NCBI GenBank assembly: GCA_015075325.1
Contig: JABTUP010000016.1
Location: 22,180 to 86,179 of the forward strand
DNA: 64,000 nt
Direction: 5' to 3'
Source: Flavobacteriales bacterium
GTDB taxonomy: Bacteria > Bacteroidota > Bacteroidia > Flavobacteriales_E > Vicingaceae
The notes below the pieces were generated by a model. The model saw only the letters and a program-made list of their open reading frames with translations. It was not told the DNA's origin and ran no database searches. Below, piece by piece: positions 1 to 8,688 of the stretch. The position numbers and the translations under genes are program-made. Position 1 is the stretch's first letter, and every line of letters starts with the position of its first letter.

Positions 1-1315
1 TCTTCTCAATGTGGTCGTCTGTTAATACATTGTTGTTGGTGGCTTTTTTAAAGAAATCTTCGCCACTGGCATCAATAAACTGTACTTTGTTGTTGGTTTT
101 CTTTTTTGATAATACCAAGAGCGTAACGGCAATAGAAGTACCATAAAATAAATTAGGTGCAACGGAGATAATGGTTTCCACAAAATTATTATCAACTAAA
201 TATTTTCTAATTTTCTGCTCTGCACCGCCACGGTAAAAAATGCCCGGGAAACAAACAATGGCTGCTCTTCCTTTACTTGACAAATAACTTAATGCGTGAA
301 GCACAAAGGCAAAATCTGCCTTTGATTTAGGTGCTAATACTCCCGCAGGAGCAAAACGGTCGTCATTAATCAAAGTTGGGTCACCATCGCCAATCCAATT
401 AATCGAATATGGAGGATTTGAAACAATAGCATCAAAAGGTTTTTCATCGCCATAGTGTGGGTCGATAAGCGTATCACCAAGGGCAATGTTAAACTTGTCG
501 TAATTGATGTTGTGTAAAAACATGTTCATACGAGCCAAGTTGTAAGTAGTGTGGTTTACTTCCTGCCCATAAAAACCTTCTTCAATGATATGGTTGTCGA
601 AATGCTTTTTGGCTTGTAACAATAACGAGCCTGAACCTGCTGCCGGGTCGTATATCTTATTTACTTTCTCTTGCTTGTGCATTGCCAATTGTGCAATAAG
701 TTTTGAAACGTGTTGTGGTGTAAAAAACTCCCCACCTGATTTTCCTGCATTGGCGGCATAGTTGGAAATTAAAAACTCATAAGCATCACCAAAAAGGTCA
801 ATTTGGTTGTCTTCAAATTTTCCAAAATTCAAGTCTTCTACGCCTTTCAAAACAGCAGCTAAACGAGCGTTTTTGCTTTCAACGGTATTTCCTAGTCGTG
901 TGCTTGTGGTGTCAAAATCGGCAAACAATCCTTTAATATCTTGTTCAGAAGGATACCCATTGGCAGAACTTTCAATAGCATCAAAAATGGATTTAAGGTC
1001 GGTATTTAGATTGGCGTTGGTATTAGCTGCTTTGGCAACATTCACAAATAGTTGACTGGGATAAATGAAGTAGCCTTTTGTTTTAATAGCATCATCTTTA
1101 ATTTCAGGGGTGATAACATCATCCTTCATTTTAGCATAATCAATGCTTTCATCACCAGCCTCGATATAATTGGTGAAATTTTCACTAACAAAACGATAAA
1201 AGAGTGCACCTAACACAAACTGTTTAAAGTCCCATCCATCAACCGAGCCACGAACATCGTTGGCAATTCTCCATATTTTCGCTTGTAATTCTTGTCGTTG
1301 TGCTGTGCTTGTCAT
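1..1315 (-). CDS. hsdM: Type I restriction-modification DNA methyltransferase subunit HsdM (partial, C-terminus beyond window)
   Basis: I translated this reading frame from ATG at 1313-1315 leftward to the window edge; about 438 residues are present and the C-terminus is missing. The N-terminal helical domain (about 1-150) is followed by the N6-adenine methylase core: GEFFTP near 195-200, the SAM-binding motif DPAAGSGS at 223-230 and the catalytic NPPY at 300-303. HsdM methylates adenine in the recognition site and forms the core of the HsdR/HsdM/HsdS complex. The partner genes hsdS and hsdR are not visible and would be expected to the left. The family call is firm; specificity is unknown. 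Confidence 0.95.
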   Translation of the reverse strand, partial: MTSTAQRQELQAKIWRIANDVRGSVDGWDFKQFVLGALFYRFVSENFTNYIEAGDESIDYAKMKDDVITPEIKDDAIKTKGYFIYPSQLFVNVAKAANTNANLNTDLKSIFDAIESSANGYPSEQDIKGLFADFDTTSTRLGNTVESKNARLAAVLKGVEDLNFGKFEDNQIDLFGDAYEFLISNYAANAGKSGGEFFTPQHVSKLIAQLAMHKQEKVNKIYDPAAGSGSLLLQAKKHFDNHIIEEGFYGQEVNHTTYNLARMNMFLHNINYDKFNIALGDTLIDPHYGDEKPFDAIVSNPPYSINWIGDGDPTLINDDRFAPAGVLAPKSKADFAFVLHALSYLSSKGRAAIVCFPGIFYRGGAEQKIRKYLVDNNFVETIISVAPNLFYGTSIAVTLLVLSKKKTNNKVQFIDASGEDFFKKATNNNVLTDDHIEK

Positions 1316-1437
1316 TTTATTTATTTCTATTATTTTTCTGTTGGTTATATCTTATCCTATGCTTTTAAAAATCAATTTCGCCTGATAAAAAGTACTCTTT
1401 ATCAAGTTTATCTTTTTTTCAAATATAGAGAAAAAAA

Positions 1438-2481
1438 CTACCCCAACCACTTTAGCACGTTATCGTACCAAATATTGTTGGCTTCTTGTGGGGTGAGAAT
1501 GTTTAGAGCAACAGCATCGTCAATTACTTTACCGGGGTAGCAACCGGGCACGGTTTCCATTTCGCCCAGTGGGTAAGGATCGTCTAAGCCAGCAATAATT
1601 TGCGGCACACCAACGCGGTGTTTTAGCAGTTGTAAAGTATAGGGATCGTGCACCAAAGTATCAAAAAACAAATTGGGGTGCCCCAAGGTGGTTTTTGGGT
1701 TTACGGTGCCTTCAAACAAATCGGGCCTGCCCTCATAACCTTGTACTCGTCTCCCGTAGTTGGCTTGCCCGAGCATACAGCCATGAGCAAAGCAGGTTCT
1801 CATGTTTGGAAATGCATTGGGTATGTTTTTTAGGGTAAACAAATGCAGCGTGTCGGCACTTTGAGCCATCATCCACACCAAATGAAAACGCCAGTAATCG
1901 TCTTTTAATGCCACCATTTTTTCGCCATCATAAGGGTGTATTTCAACGGCCAATTCGTATTGGTCGGCCAATTGGTAAATCGGGAAACAACTTTCGTCGG
2001 CAACCGAAACCCACTCGTTTTGGGCATTTAAAAAATGGGTGGGCAAACACAATAATTTTAATTTCAACTCTTTTACACAGCGTTCAATTTCTTTTAGGGC
2101 TTCATCCATGTAAAGTGGCTGCACCACAAAACCACAAGTAAATTTATCAGGAAAATTGTGCTGAGCGGAAGCGTTAAAATCGTTTTGCCAACGAATGGCA
2201 TCAATAGCATCTTGTTTTTGCCAACCGTTGCAATACACTTGCGAAAGGTTGAGCATAACGCCATGCGAGATATTGTTTTTTTCCATCCACGCCAACTTTT
2301 CTTTTAAAAAAAAGCTTGGGTCGGTAATGGGCCTGCTCCAATTTCCTTGTCGCATAAATTTTTTATCCTCATCAATCCAAAACAATTTTTTGTCCTTCAT
2401 AAACTGAGGAATTTGGTTTGGTTCGGGTAAGATGTGTCCGTGGCCGTTTATACGTTGTGTTGTTTCAGGTTTCAAGTTCAA
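1438..2481 (-). CDS. 2-amino-3-carboxymuconate-6-semialdehyde decarboxylase (ACMSD), amidohydrolase family
   Basis: This 347-residue protein has the ACMSD layout: a metal-binding HGH at residues 14-16 next to the N-terminus, His182 in an EIHPYDG segment, His233 in FAHG and the catalytic Asp near 300 in GLDDPYP. ACMSD decarboxylates 2-amino-3-carboxymuconate semialdehyde, diverting the kynurenine/2-nitrobenzoate pathway away from quinolinate towards 2-aminomuconate. The gene for the enzyme that makes its substrate lies directly upstream on the same strand (2532-3068), about 50 bp away, so the two are probably co-transcribed. Length and motifs are normal for the family. Confidence 0.93.
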   Translation of the reverse strand: MNLKPETTQRINGHGHILPEPNQIPQFMKDKKLFWIDEDKKFMRQGNWSRPITDPSFFLKEKLAWMEKNNISHGVMLNLSQVYCNGWQKQDAIDAIRWQNDFNASAQHNFPDKFTCGFVVQPLYMDEALKEIERCVKELKLKLLCLPTHFLNAQNEWVSVADESCFPIYQLADQYELAVEIHPYDGEKMVALKDDYWRFHLVWMMAQSADTLHLFTLKNIPNAFPNMRTCFAHGCMLGQANYGRRVQGYEGRPDLFEGTVNPKTTLGHPNLFFDTLVHDPYTLQLLKHRVGVPQIIAGLDDPYPLGEMETVPGCYPGKVIDDAVALNILTPQEANNIWYDNVLKWLG

Positions 2482-2502
2482 AGTTTTTGAATTAGTTAAT
2501 TT

Positions 2503-2532
2503 CCCCTCCTTCGGAGGGGTTAGGGGAGGCTT
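2503..2532 (-). repeat. Dispersed G+C-rich hairpin repeat, copy 1 (abuts a stop codon)
   Basis: A CCCCTCC-TTC-GGAGGGG hairpin with a TAGGGGAGGCTT flank. It lies directly behind the stop of the 3-hydroxyanthranilate dioxygenase gene. Read in that gene's sense it follows the family consensus AAGCCTCCCC-AACCCCTCC-GAAGGAGGGG. Six other copies occur in this window. Confidence 0.85.
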
Positions 2533-3068
2533 TACATATCAGTAAACCTTGGATCAGTTTCCATTACGTGTCCGCAGCTAGAGCAAGTTCTTAGTTCTAC
2601 TGAGTTGTAAAAGCGTTTAAACGTGGGTAAAAAACCTTTTTCAATATCATCTAAGGTAAAACGTTCTTCGTACAATTTATTGTTGCATTTTTCGCAAAAC
2701 CACATTAAACCATCTTTATAGTTGGTGCCTTTTCGTTTGCGTTCAATTACCAATCCAATAGAATTTTCGGAACGTACAGGCGAGTGAGGCACATTGGCAG
2801 GAAGCAAAAACATATCGCCTTCTTTGATTGGCACTTTTACTGCTTTTCCGTTTTCTTGAATGGTAACTTCAATGTCGCCTTTTAGCTGGTAAAACAGCTC
2901 TTCGGTTTCGTTAAAATGATAGTCTTTTCGTGCATTTGGGCCACCAACTACCATTACAATAAAGTCGCCTGCTTCTTCGTAAAGGTTTTTGTTTGCAACT
3001 GGTGGTTTTAACTTGTCTTTGTTTTCTTCAATCCACTTGTTGAGGTTAAAAGGTCTTCTAATTTCCAT
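2532..3068 (-). CDS. nbaC: 3-hydroxyanthranilate 3,4-dioxygenase
   Basis: This 178-residue cupin enzyme opens the ring of 3-hydroxyanthranilate to 2-amino-3-carboxymuconate semialdehyde, the substrate of the ACMSD encoded just downstream. The Fe(II) ligands are visible as His51, Glu57 and His95. The bacterial-type second metal site is formed by two CxxC pairs, Cys125/Cys128 and Cys162/Cys165. These positions match the well-studied bacterial enzyme as I remember it, so the start is well supported. With ACMSD and the nearby SDR this suggests a tryptophan/kynurenine catabolic cluster. Confidence 0.96.
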   Translation of the reverse strand: MEIRRPFNLNKWIEENKDKLKPPVANKNLYEEAGDFIVMVVGGPNARKDYHFNETEELFYQLKGDIEVTIQENGKAVKVPIKEGDMFLLPANVPHSPVRSENSIGLVIERKRKGTNYKDGLMWFCEKCNNKLYEERFTLDDIEKGFLPTFKRFYNSVELRTCSSCGHVMETDPRFTDM

Positions 3069-3116
3069 TTTTTTTATGTTTTATAGCACACTAAAGTAAT
3101 TTTTTCTTTGCTTATT

Positions 3117-4142
3117 TTAAAAGTTCAGACGTGTTTTTATGTTTAATTCTAAAATTTCACCCATGTTGTTACAATTTAAAAATTCGGGCTGATGATGAAA
3201 TTTACTTAATTCTACTCGTAAATTTTGAATGTGTTCGGGAAACGAAATGGTATCGTTTTTAATAATGTTGATGAGGTAATCGATTTGATATTTGTCGTTT
3301 AAATAGCGTTTTTTCAGCAAAGCTTGTTCTTCTTTAAGGTATTGTTCGGCGGTTTCAAACGACATGGCTTCTTGGGTTAGTTTTACAAAAAACAAATTGT
3401 CTTTATAAAATTGTGGTAAAAATATACGACTTCTGCCTTCAAAACTTTGCTGGTCAAAATCAATGGCTCTAATTCGGTATTGAATTTGGTCGAAATCTTG
3501 GGTTACCACCACTACAAAATTGTAGGCTCGCATATCGCCCAAAAGCCTAATAAAACAGCGTTCGTTAAATTTTACAAACTCTTTTCCTAACCTAACTAAA
3601 TTTACATTTCGTTTGCCCGATTCTACTTCGTTTATAAATTGGTCGCCCGGAATTCCAATAATGTGTTCTTCAACCAACGTATTTTTATAATAAATGTAGT
3701 TGATTTTGTTAGGCGAAAAATAATGTTCCAACTCCAACCCATAAACCCTTGATGAATCGGCTCGTTTAATGTAATAATAATCGTAGTTGTCGTTTAACTG
3801 ATTTAAAATTTTTACCCTAAAAGGTTTGGAGTTTCCATAGCCACAAAAATCAATACTATCGACAGCCAAATAATCAACTTTACTACCATCAGAAATTAAC
3901 AACCGATAAATTTCAACCAAAGCGGCGTAAATAAAATCAACTTCGTTAGGCGGATAAATAACCGCATTCCACATGGTGGGTTCGCCTTGTTTATTTTGTA
4001 AAGGAACGAGGTTGGAATAGCGTAATAAATCCTCGTACTGCAAAGGAATTTCGAGGCTTCGCGAGTATTTTATCAGGTATTCGCTAAGTTCGGGTTTAAT
4101 TTTAAAAAACGGTTTTTTGTATTCGATATGATTAAATTGCAT
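3117..4142 (-). CDS. Conserved hypothetical protein with possible kinase-like motifs
   Basis: I do not recognise this 341-residue protein by family. It has no signal peptide or membrane segment. In the second half a GDMRAYN stretch is followed about 20 residues later by RAIDFDQ. That spacing recalls the catalytic loop (D...N) and the metal-binding DFD/DFG segment of HipA/APH-like kinases, but I see no clear glycine-rich loop, so this is a weak inference. It lies about 50 bp upstream of the 3-hydroxyanthranilate dioxygenase gene on the same strand and may share its transcript. It is divergent from the SDR gene. No catabolic role is implied by the sequence itself. Confidence 0.6.
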   Translation of the reverse strand: MQFNHIEYKKPFFKIKPELSEYLIKYSRSLEIPLQYEDLLRYSNLVPLQNKQGEPTMWNAVIYPPNEVDFIYAALVEIYRLLISDGSKVDYLAVDSIDFCGYGNSKPFRVKILNQLNDNYDYYYIKRADSSRVYGLELEHYFSPNKINYIYYKNTLVEEHIIGIPGDQFINEVESGKRNVNLVRLGKEFVKFNERCFIRLLGDMRAYNFVVVVTQDFDQIQYRIRAIDFDQQSFEGRSRIFLPQFYKDNLFFVKLTQEAMSFETAEQYLKEEQALLKKRYLNDKYQIDYLINIIKNDTISFPEHIQNLRVELSKFHHQPEFLNCNNMGEILELNIKTRLNF

Positions 4143-4244
4143 GAGGCTTGGGTGTTTGTTTTTCTAAACAAATGGAAAATTAGAAAATAAAATAGAAGTA
4201 GATAGGCGAATAACCTTATTTTTGTTTTGAAATACAAAAATACC

Positions 4245-5036
4245 ATGAATTTAGATTTAACTGGAAAAAATGCCATTGTTTGCGGTAGCACTCAAGGAAT
4301 TGGAAAAGCGGTAGCTGTTGAATTAGCTCAAATGGGAGCTAATATTATTTTAATTGCTCGAAATGCAGATAAACTGAAAGCAGTAAAAAGCGAGTTGGAT
4401 ACTTCAAAAGGACAAGAACATCATTTTTTACCTGTCGATTTTGCCATACCTGCACAATTAAAATTGGTGTTGGAAAACTATTTTGAAATCAACAAATCCG
4501 ACATTCATATTTTGGTAAACAATACTGGCGGACCTGCTGGCGGACCAATTGAAGATGCAAAAATTGATGAATTTATCCATGCTTTTTCTAACCATTTATT
4601 GTGCAATCACATTTTGGTAAAAGCAGTAAAAGAAGGCATGAAAAAATCGGGCTACGGACGAATCATCAATATTATTTCAACATCGGTAAAACAGCCGTTA
4701 AACGGATTGGGAGTTTCCAACACCATTAGAGGAGCTGTTGCCAATTGGAGCAAAACCATGGCAAACGAGTTGGGGCAGTTTGGCATTACAGTAAACAATG
4801 TGTTGCCGGGAGCAACCGATACCATTCGTTTGCAATCGATTATGGAAACCAATGCTACCAAAAAAGGAAAGAGTGTGAACGAAATAAAACAAGAAATGGC
4901 AAACGAAGTGCCTTTAAAACGTATTGCTCAGCCAAAAGAAATTGCTAATGCGGTGGCATTTTTAGCATCGCCAGCAGCAAGTTACATCAATGGAATAAAT
5001 CTCCCAGTAGACGGAGGACGTACCAAGAGTTTGTAA
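4245..5036 (+). CDS. Short-chain dehydrogenase/reductase (atypical, lacks catalytic Tyr)
   Basis: This Rossmann-fold SDR (263 residues) has the NAD(P)-binding GSTQGIG motif at residues 14-20, a central NNTGG, and a C-terminal PVDGG typical of classical SDRs. I chose ATG 4245 over an upstream in-frame TTG (4227) because MNLDLTGKNA begins the fold in the usual place. At the position of the catalytic YxxxK motif the sequence reads SNTIRG, so both Tyr and Lys are replaced. A branch of SDRs shares this feature. The activity is therefore uncertain. Its neighbours suggest, but do not prove, a role in aromatic catabolism. Confidence 0.88.
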   Translation: MNLDLTGKNAIVCGSTQGIGKAVAVELAQMGANIILIARNADKLKAVKSELDTSKGQEHHFLPVDFAIPAQLKLVLENYFEINKSDIHILVNNTGGPAGGPIEDAKIDEFIHAFSNHLLCNHILVKAVKEGMKKSGYGRIINIISTSVKQPLNGLGVSNTIRGAVANWSKTMANELGQFGITVNNVLPGATDTIRLQSIMETNATKKGKSVNEIKQEMANEVPLKRIAQPKEIANAVAFLASPAASYINGINLPVDGGRTKSL

Positions 5037-5043
5037 AATAATT

Positions 5044-5076
5044 AAACCTAACAGGTTTATAAAACCTGTTAGGTTT
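5044..5076. terminator. Bidirectional hairpin terminator between convergent SDR and TonB-like genes
   Basis: A perfect 15-bp inverted repeat (AAACCTAACAGGTTT and its complement) separated by 3 nt. A- and T-rich ends give U-tracts in both directions. It lies between two convergent genes, as expected for a shared terminator. Confidence 0.85.
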
Positions 5077-5094
5077 GCTTGATAAAGAAAGTTT

Positions 5095-5826
5095 TTACTC
5101 TCTTACTATAAACTTTATGGGTATTGAGTAGTAAACCGAAACTTGTTTGCCATGATTTATTGCTGGAATAAGTTCGGGCAAAGTACTTACTGCATTAATT
5201 GCTTCCTTTTCTAAAGCCAATGGTATTCTTCCGCTATTTAAAACTCTAACATTTTTTACTTGACCTTTTTTGTTTACTTCAAAGTAAACGTGAGCAGTAT
5301 ATTCTGCCTTTCCCAAATCTTTTATATAGCCTGGAATTTTTAAAGTGTTTCTAAAATGCTTAAACATTTCTTCTTCGGTACATGATTTTCTTTCGTTCTC
5401 ATCAGCACTCTCACAATTTTTGTAAAAAGGCATTTTTCCTGCTGCTGGTAAAGGAGCTTCTTCTGGTTCGACCACTTCTGGTTTTGTCCATTTATTGGGG
5501 TCAAAAACAGGGTCTGGGTCAACAATTGGGTCTGGATTTGGTGTTGGGTCAATAGGGTCGATTTTAACAATGTTAATTTTGCTTGGGTCAACTTTTGGAG
5601 CAATGGGTTTAATTTCTGGTTTTACAGGAGTAGAACGATAGGTGATAATTGGAATATCAAAATCTCCTTCTACCTCAATATCTGGTTTTGGTAAATCGGC
5701 AACGTAAACAGGAGTTGTCCATTCAAATGCTAAAAAGGTTAATGAAGTAGAAATAATTAGCCCGATTTGAAAAAAAATTCCTCGAAATTTTTCCAAATTG
5801 TTTTTTGGTTTTTCTGTTGTTTTCAT
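5095..5826 (-). CDS. TonB-like energy transducer protein
   Basis: The 243-residue protein has a short cytoplasmic N-terminus, one membrane segment at about residues 17-35 and a long Pro/Asp/Lys-rich spacer at about 45-130 with repeated DP and KP dipeptides. The C-terminal domain (about 150-243) has the TonB/TonB2 pattern, with AYTAHVYFEVNKKGQVKNVRV followed by an A-I-x-V segment and a terminal beta strand. TonB couples inner-membrane proton motive force to outer-membrane transporters. No exbB/exbD genes are nearby. It could alternatively be a TonB-domain protein of another envelope system. Confidence 0.8.
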   Translation of the reverse strand: MKTTEKPKNNLEKFRGIFFQIGLIISTSLTFLAFEWTTPVYVADLPKPDIEVEGDFDIPIITYRSTPVKPEIKPIAPKVDPSKINIVKIDPIDPTPNPDPIVDPDPVFDPNKWTKPEVVEPEEAPLPAAGKMPFYKNCESADENERKSCTEEEMFKHFRNTLKIPGYIKDLGKAEYTAHVYFEVNKKGQVKNVRVLNSGRIPLALEKEAINAVSTLPELIPAINHGKQVSVYYSIPIKFIVRE

Positions 5827-5959
5827 GGGTTTAAGTTTAGGAGTTAGTGCTATTAAAACTTATTTTTGCTTGTTTTTAGTATAATTGATGAAGATTTTTG
5901 TTGTTTTCCATAAAAAAAAGCTGAGTAAATGACTTCTTGAAATTAATATAAATATTTTT

Positions 5960-6080
5960 TGCCACAGATTTCACAAATTCACGCAGATTAAAAATACCAC
6001 GCCATGGCGTGATGAATATTTGTGTTATTTTATGTTAATTTGTGAAAAAAATCTGTGAAAAATCTGTGAAATCAGTGGCA
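5960..6080. repeat. Intergenic inverted-repeat element of the CACAGATT type
   Basis: The element starts with TGCCACAGATTTCAC and ends with an imperfect complement finishing in GTGAAATCAGTGGCA. Between the arms is a perfect 14-bp palindrome, CACGCCATGGCGTG, at 5998-6011. Related ATCTGTG/AGCGTT sequences occur at about 6541-6590, 6805-6834, 22336-22400 and 31697-31812. The following lipoprotein gene starts only 5 bp after the right end. Confidence 0.7.
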
Positions 6081-6084
6081 TTGT

Positions 6085-6531
6085 ATGAAAGTATATAAGC
6101 AATCATTTTATTTTTTTGCTGCAATACTTCTTGTTGGCTTAATTTATTCTTGTGCTTCCATGCCAGTAAGTAATACCGCCATAGTAAAGCGTTATGCAGT
6201 GGGTGAAGGCGGAGGTTTTACTGGTGCTTACACCGAGTTTTCGTTTAGTGAAGATGGCAAAGTGTATAAACGCGATTTTAACTACCAACGCGATGTTTTT
6301 ATCAAACAGCTGAGTGAAGCTGATTTAATCTATTTCATCAATAAAATCAACAATTTAGGCATTCAAACCATCGACATCAATGAACCAGGCAATATGTCGA
6401 AGTACATCGAAATTAGAGAGGGTGAAACTTCATTAAATAAAATTGTTTGGGGTTCAAATACGTATTATCCACCAAATAATTTGCTTGAATTTCACCAAGA
6501 ATTGTATAAAAAACTAAGTGCTTTAGAGTAA
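6085..6531 (+). CDS. Hypothetical lipoprotein
   Basis: This 148-residue protein begins with a hydrophobic signal segment ending in the lipobox LIYSC (Cys about 23), so it is probably a lipid-anchored envelope protein. The mature part is short, without repeats or membrane segments, and carries a glycine-rich VGEGGGFTGAYTEF stretch near its start. I do not recognise a family with known function. The start codon follows the end of a dispersed inverted-repeat element by about 5 bp, so its promoter and leader probably lie within that repeat. Confidence 0.75.
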   Translation: MKVYKQSFYFFAAILLVGLIYSCASMPVSNTAIVKRYAVGEGGGFTGAYTEFSFSEDGKVYKRDFNYQRDVFIKQLSEADLIYFINKINNLGIQTIDINEPGNMSKYIEIREGETSLNKIVWGSNTYYPPNNLLEFHQELYKKLSALE

Positions 6532-6837
6532 ATTTTTTATAGAACGCAGATAACACAGATTGAACTGATAAAAACAGATTTATACTAATTCTAAACAGGT
6601 TCGCGAAAACAAAACTGTTCAGAACCAGTTATACCGACACTAAATTTTTTCAAAATAGAAATATTGCTGTATAAAGTGTTCTTATAGAAATAGAAATTAA
6701 AAAATGAGGGAGAGATATTTTAAATCTAACTCTTCCCTGCTATCTACGATAGCCTTACCCTCTCTTTCAAGAGAGGGGTTGGGGTGAGTTGAAAAAACTT
6801 AAATCATAAAAATCAGCGTTATCAGCGTTCGATTATT
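6532..6837. other. Intergenic region with two kinds of dispersed repeat
   Basis: About 300 bp without a gene. It contains AGAACGCAGATAACACAGATT (6541-6561 region) and an AATCAGCGTTATCAGCGTTC stretch near 6811-6830, both of the dispersed CAGATT/AGCGTT family. It also holds a G+C-rich hairpin copy at 6757-6790. The rest is AT-rich with no recognisable RNA. Confidence 0.6.
6757..6790 (-). repeat. Dispersed G+C-rich hairpin repeat, copy 2
   Basis: ACCCTCTCTTTCAAGAGAGG followed by GGTTGGGGTGAGTT. It is the family hairpin with a CTCTCTT stem variant, in the sense orientation of the DUF4286 gene whose stop lies about 48 bp away at 6838. Confidence 0.75.
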
Positions 6838-7146
6838 TTAAACAATTTCCAACAAGGTTCTAAAGGCAACAAACTTCCCATCGTATCTTTGGGCATGGTC
6901 TTTTTGTAAAGCAGGAGCATGTTTGGCTTGATATTCTTCTAAATCTTGCATGTTAGCACAAGTATATTGAATGGCATAGGTATGCCCCGTTTCATCTTCT
7001 TGAGTGGTTAATACCTTGCAAATTTTGTGTTCTAAAAAAAAGCCTGTTTCCATTACTTGCGGTATGTGAATGCTTTTCATCCAGTTAATCCATTCGTCAT
7101 GTACATCGCTTTCAATGTTCACGGTTACGTTGTAAATAATCATCAA
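6838..7146 (-). CDS. DUF4286 family protein
   Basis: This 102-residue soluble protein matches my memory of the DUF4286 family: a small ferredoxin-like (dimeric alpha-beta barrel-like) fold starting IIYNVTVNIE, with a central W-x-x-W-M segment and a C-terminal YDGKFVAFRTLLEIV. The function of the family is unknown. Two consecutive ATG codons (7146 and 7143) could serve as start. It stands alone, divergent from the ATPase gene at 7316. Confidence 0.82.
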   Translation of the reverse strand: MMIIYNVTVNIESDVHDEWINWMKSIHIPQVMETGFFLEHKICKVLTTQEDETGHTYAIQYTCANMQDLEEYQAKHAPALQKDHAQRYDGKFVAFRTLLEIV

Positions 7147-7237
7147 GTAAAAGATTTGAATTTATAAACAAAGTTAAGTAAAATGTAACTTACTATAACT
7201 TAAACACAAATTTGACTATTATGTGTTAAAATTGTTT

Positions 7238-7287
7238 TTGTAATCTACTATTTTTATAAAATTTGTAGATTGTAATCGATAAATTAC
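7238..7287. promoter_or_regulatory. Inverted repeats upstream of the first DUF4143 ATPase
   Basis: AATCTAC (7242-7248) and its complement GTAGATT (7265-7271) are followed by a second symmetric stretch, GTAATCGATAAATTAC. The TGTAATC motif recurs twice. The position, 30-80 bp upstream of the start, suits an operator; this is inference. Confidence 0.4.
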
Positions 7288-7315
7288 ATAATTTTACAAC
7301 TATAGAAACCATGTT

Positions 7316-8452
7316 ATGATAAAAATTGACCGAATATTACAACCTGAACTAGAGAAAAAATGGAACGACAGAAAAATACTTGTTGTTGTTGGCCCTAGAC
7401 AAGTTGGAAAAACTACATTACTTCAGGCTTTGTGCATAAAAAATGATTCCAATTATTTGTTTGTTAACGGTGATGATTCTGCAACCAGAGAGATCTTAAA
7501 TAATATTTCTGAAAGCAATTTGAAGCACTTTGTTGGAGCTTCAAAAACAATATTTATTGATGAAGCTCAACGCATTACAAACATTGGGTTAACGGCTAAA
7601 ATAATTTACGACCGATTTAATGACGTCAAATTACTGTTAAGTGGCTCATCAGCTTTAGAAATCGCAAACACGATAAATGAACCTTTAACAGGTCGTAAAT
7701 GGGAGTACAATCTGTACCCGATAAGTTGGGAAGAATATGTAAATTTTAAAGGATATTTAAATGCTAGATTAGACTTAAATACTCGTTTAATTTATGGAAT
7801 GTATCCAGAAGTTGTTACCAACCCCACTAACTCACAACAATTATTAAGTAGTATTGCTGGAAGTTATTTGTATAAAGATTTATTGCAATATCAAGGCATA
7901 AGAAAACCAGAAATACTCGAAAAAATACTAATTGCTTTGGCTTTACAATTGGGTTCTGAAGTTAACTATAATGAACTTGCTAACACATTAAGAATTGATA
8001 GAGCAACCGTTGAACAGTACATCAATTTATTGGAGAAAACGTACGTTATTTTCAAATTAAATCCTTTTAGCAGAAATTTAAGAAACGAGTTGAGTTCGGG
8101 TCGAAAAATATATTTCTACGACAATGGAATTAGAAATGCTCTTATCGGGGATTTTAAACCAGTAGAACTGCGTCAAGATATAGGTCAATTGTGGGAAAAC
8201 TTTTGTGTGAGTGAACGCATAAAACAACACAGTTACAAGCAATGGTATGGCAAACATTATTTTTGGAGAACCTATCAACAACAAGAAATTGATTTGATTG
8301 AAGAAATTGATGGAAAAATTTCCACTTATGAATTTAAATGGAATGTTAACAAAAAAGGTGGTATACCTAAAACATTTGCCAACAACTATGAAGTCGAAAA
8401 CGAGTTAATAGTTACACCCGAAAATTTCTACTCTTCTTTTTTGAACTTATAA
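7316..8452 (+). CDS. AAA+ ATPase with C-terminal DUF4143 domain (copy 1)
   Basis: The 378-residue protein carries Walker A GPRQVGKTT at residues 26-34 and Walker B TIFIDEAQR near 78-86, then GSSALE (sensor-like). A winged-helix region follows at about 210-260. The C-terminal DUF4143 part contains an E-I-D-L-I...YEFKW segment resembling a PD-(D/E)xK nuclease-like core. Members are widespread, patchily distributed and of unknown function; some are suspected in host-parasite or stress systems. Two further members lie at 32991 and 48667 in this window. Gene stands alone with its own upstream inverted repeats. Confidence 0.9.
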   Translation: MIKIDRILQPELEKKWNDRKILVVVGPRQVGKTTLLQALCIKNDSNYLFVNGDDSATREILNNISESNLKHFVGASKTIFIDEAQRITNIGLTAKIIYDRFNDVKLLLSGSSALEIANTINEPLTGRKWEYNLYPISWEEYVNFKGYLNARLDLNTRLIYGMYPEVVTNPTNSQQLLSSIAGSYLYKDLLQYQGIRKPEILEKILIALALQLGSEVNYNELANTLRIDRATVEQYINLLEKTYVIFKLNPFSRNLRNELSSGRKIYFYDNGIRNALIGDFKPVELRQDIGQLWENFCVSERIKQHSYKQWYGKHYFWRTYQQQEIDLIEEIDGKISTYEFKWNVNKKGGIPKTFANNYEVENELIVTPENFYSSFLNL

Positions 8453-8688
8453 TTAAATTTTACTAATACGCTAAACTCCAAACCTTTTTTAAGAAAATTC
8501 AGGAATGGATATGACAAAAAAAATATTTTGTAAAAAAATCGATATTATTATTCAATAAAATAAGGTAAAGAAAGAACACTAAAAAATTTATTAACAAACA
8601 CAAAAAATCAACAAAATCGAGTTGAATAAGGGGCTAATTATCACTAATTTCGTGTCTTTATTTTTAGTCATTAAATTACCAAAAGAGC

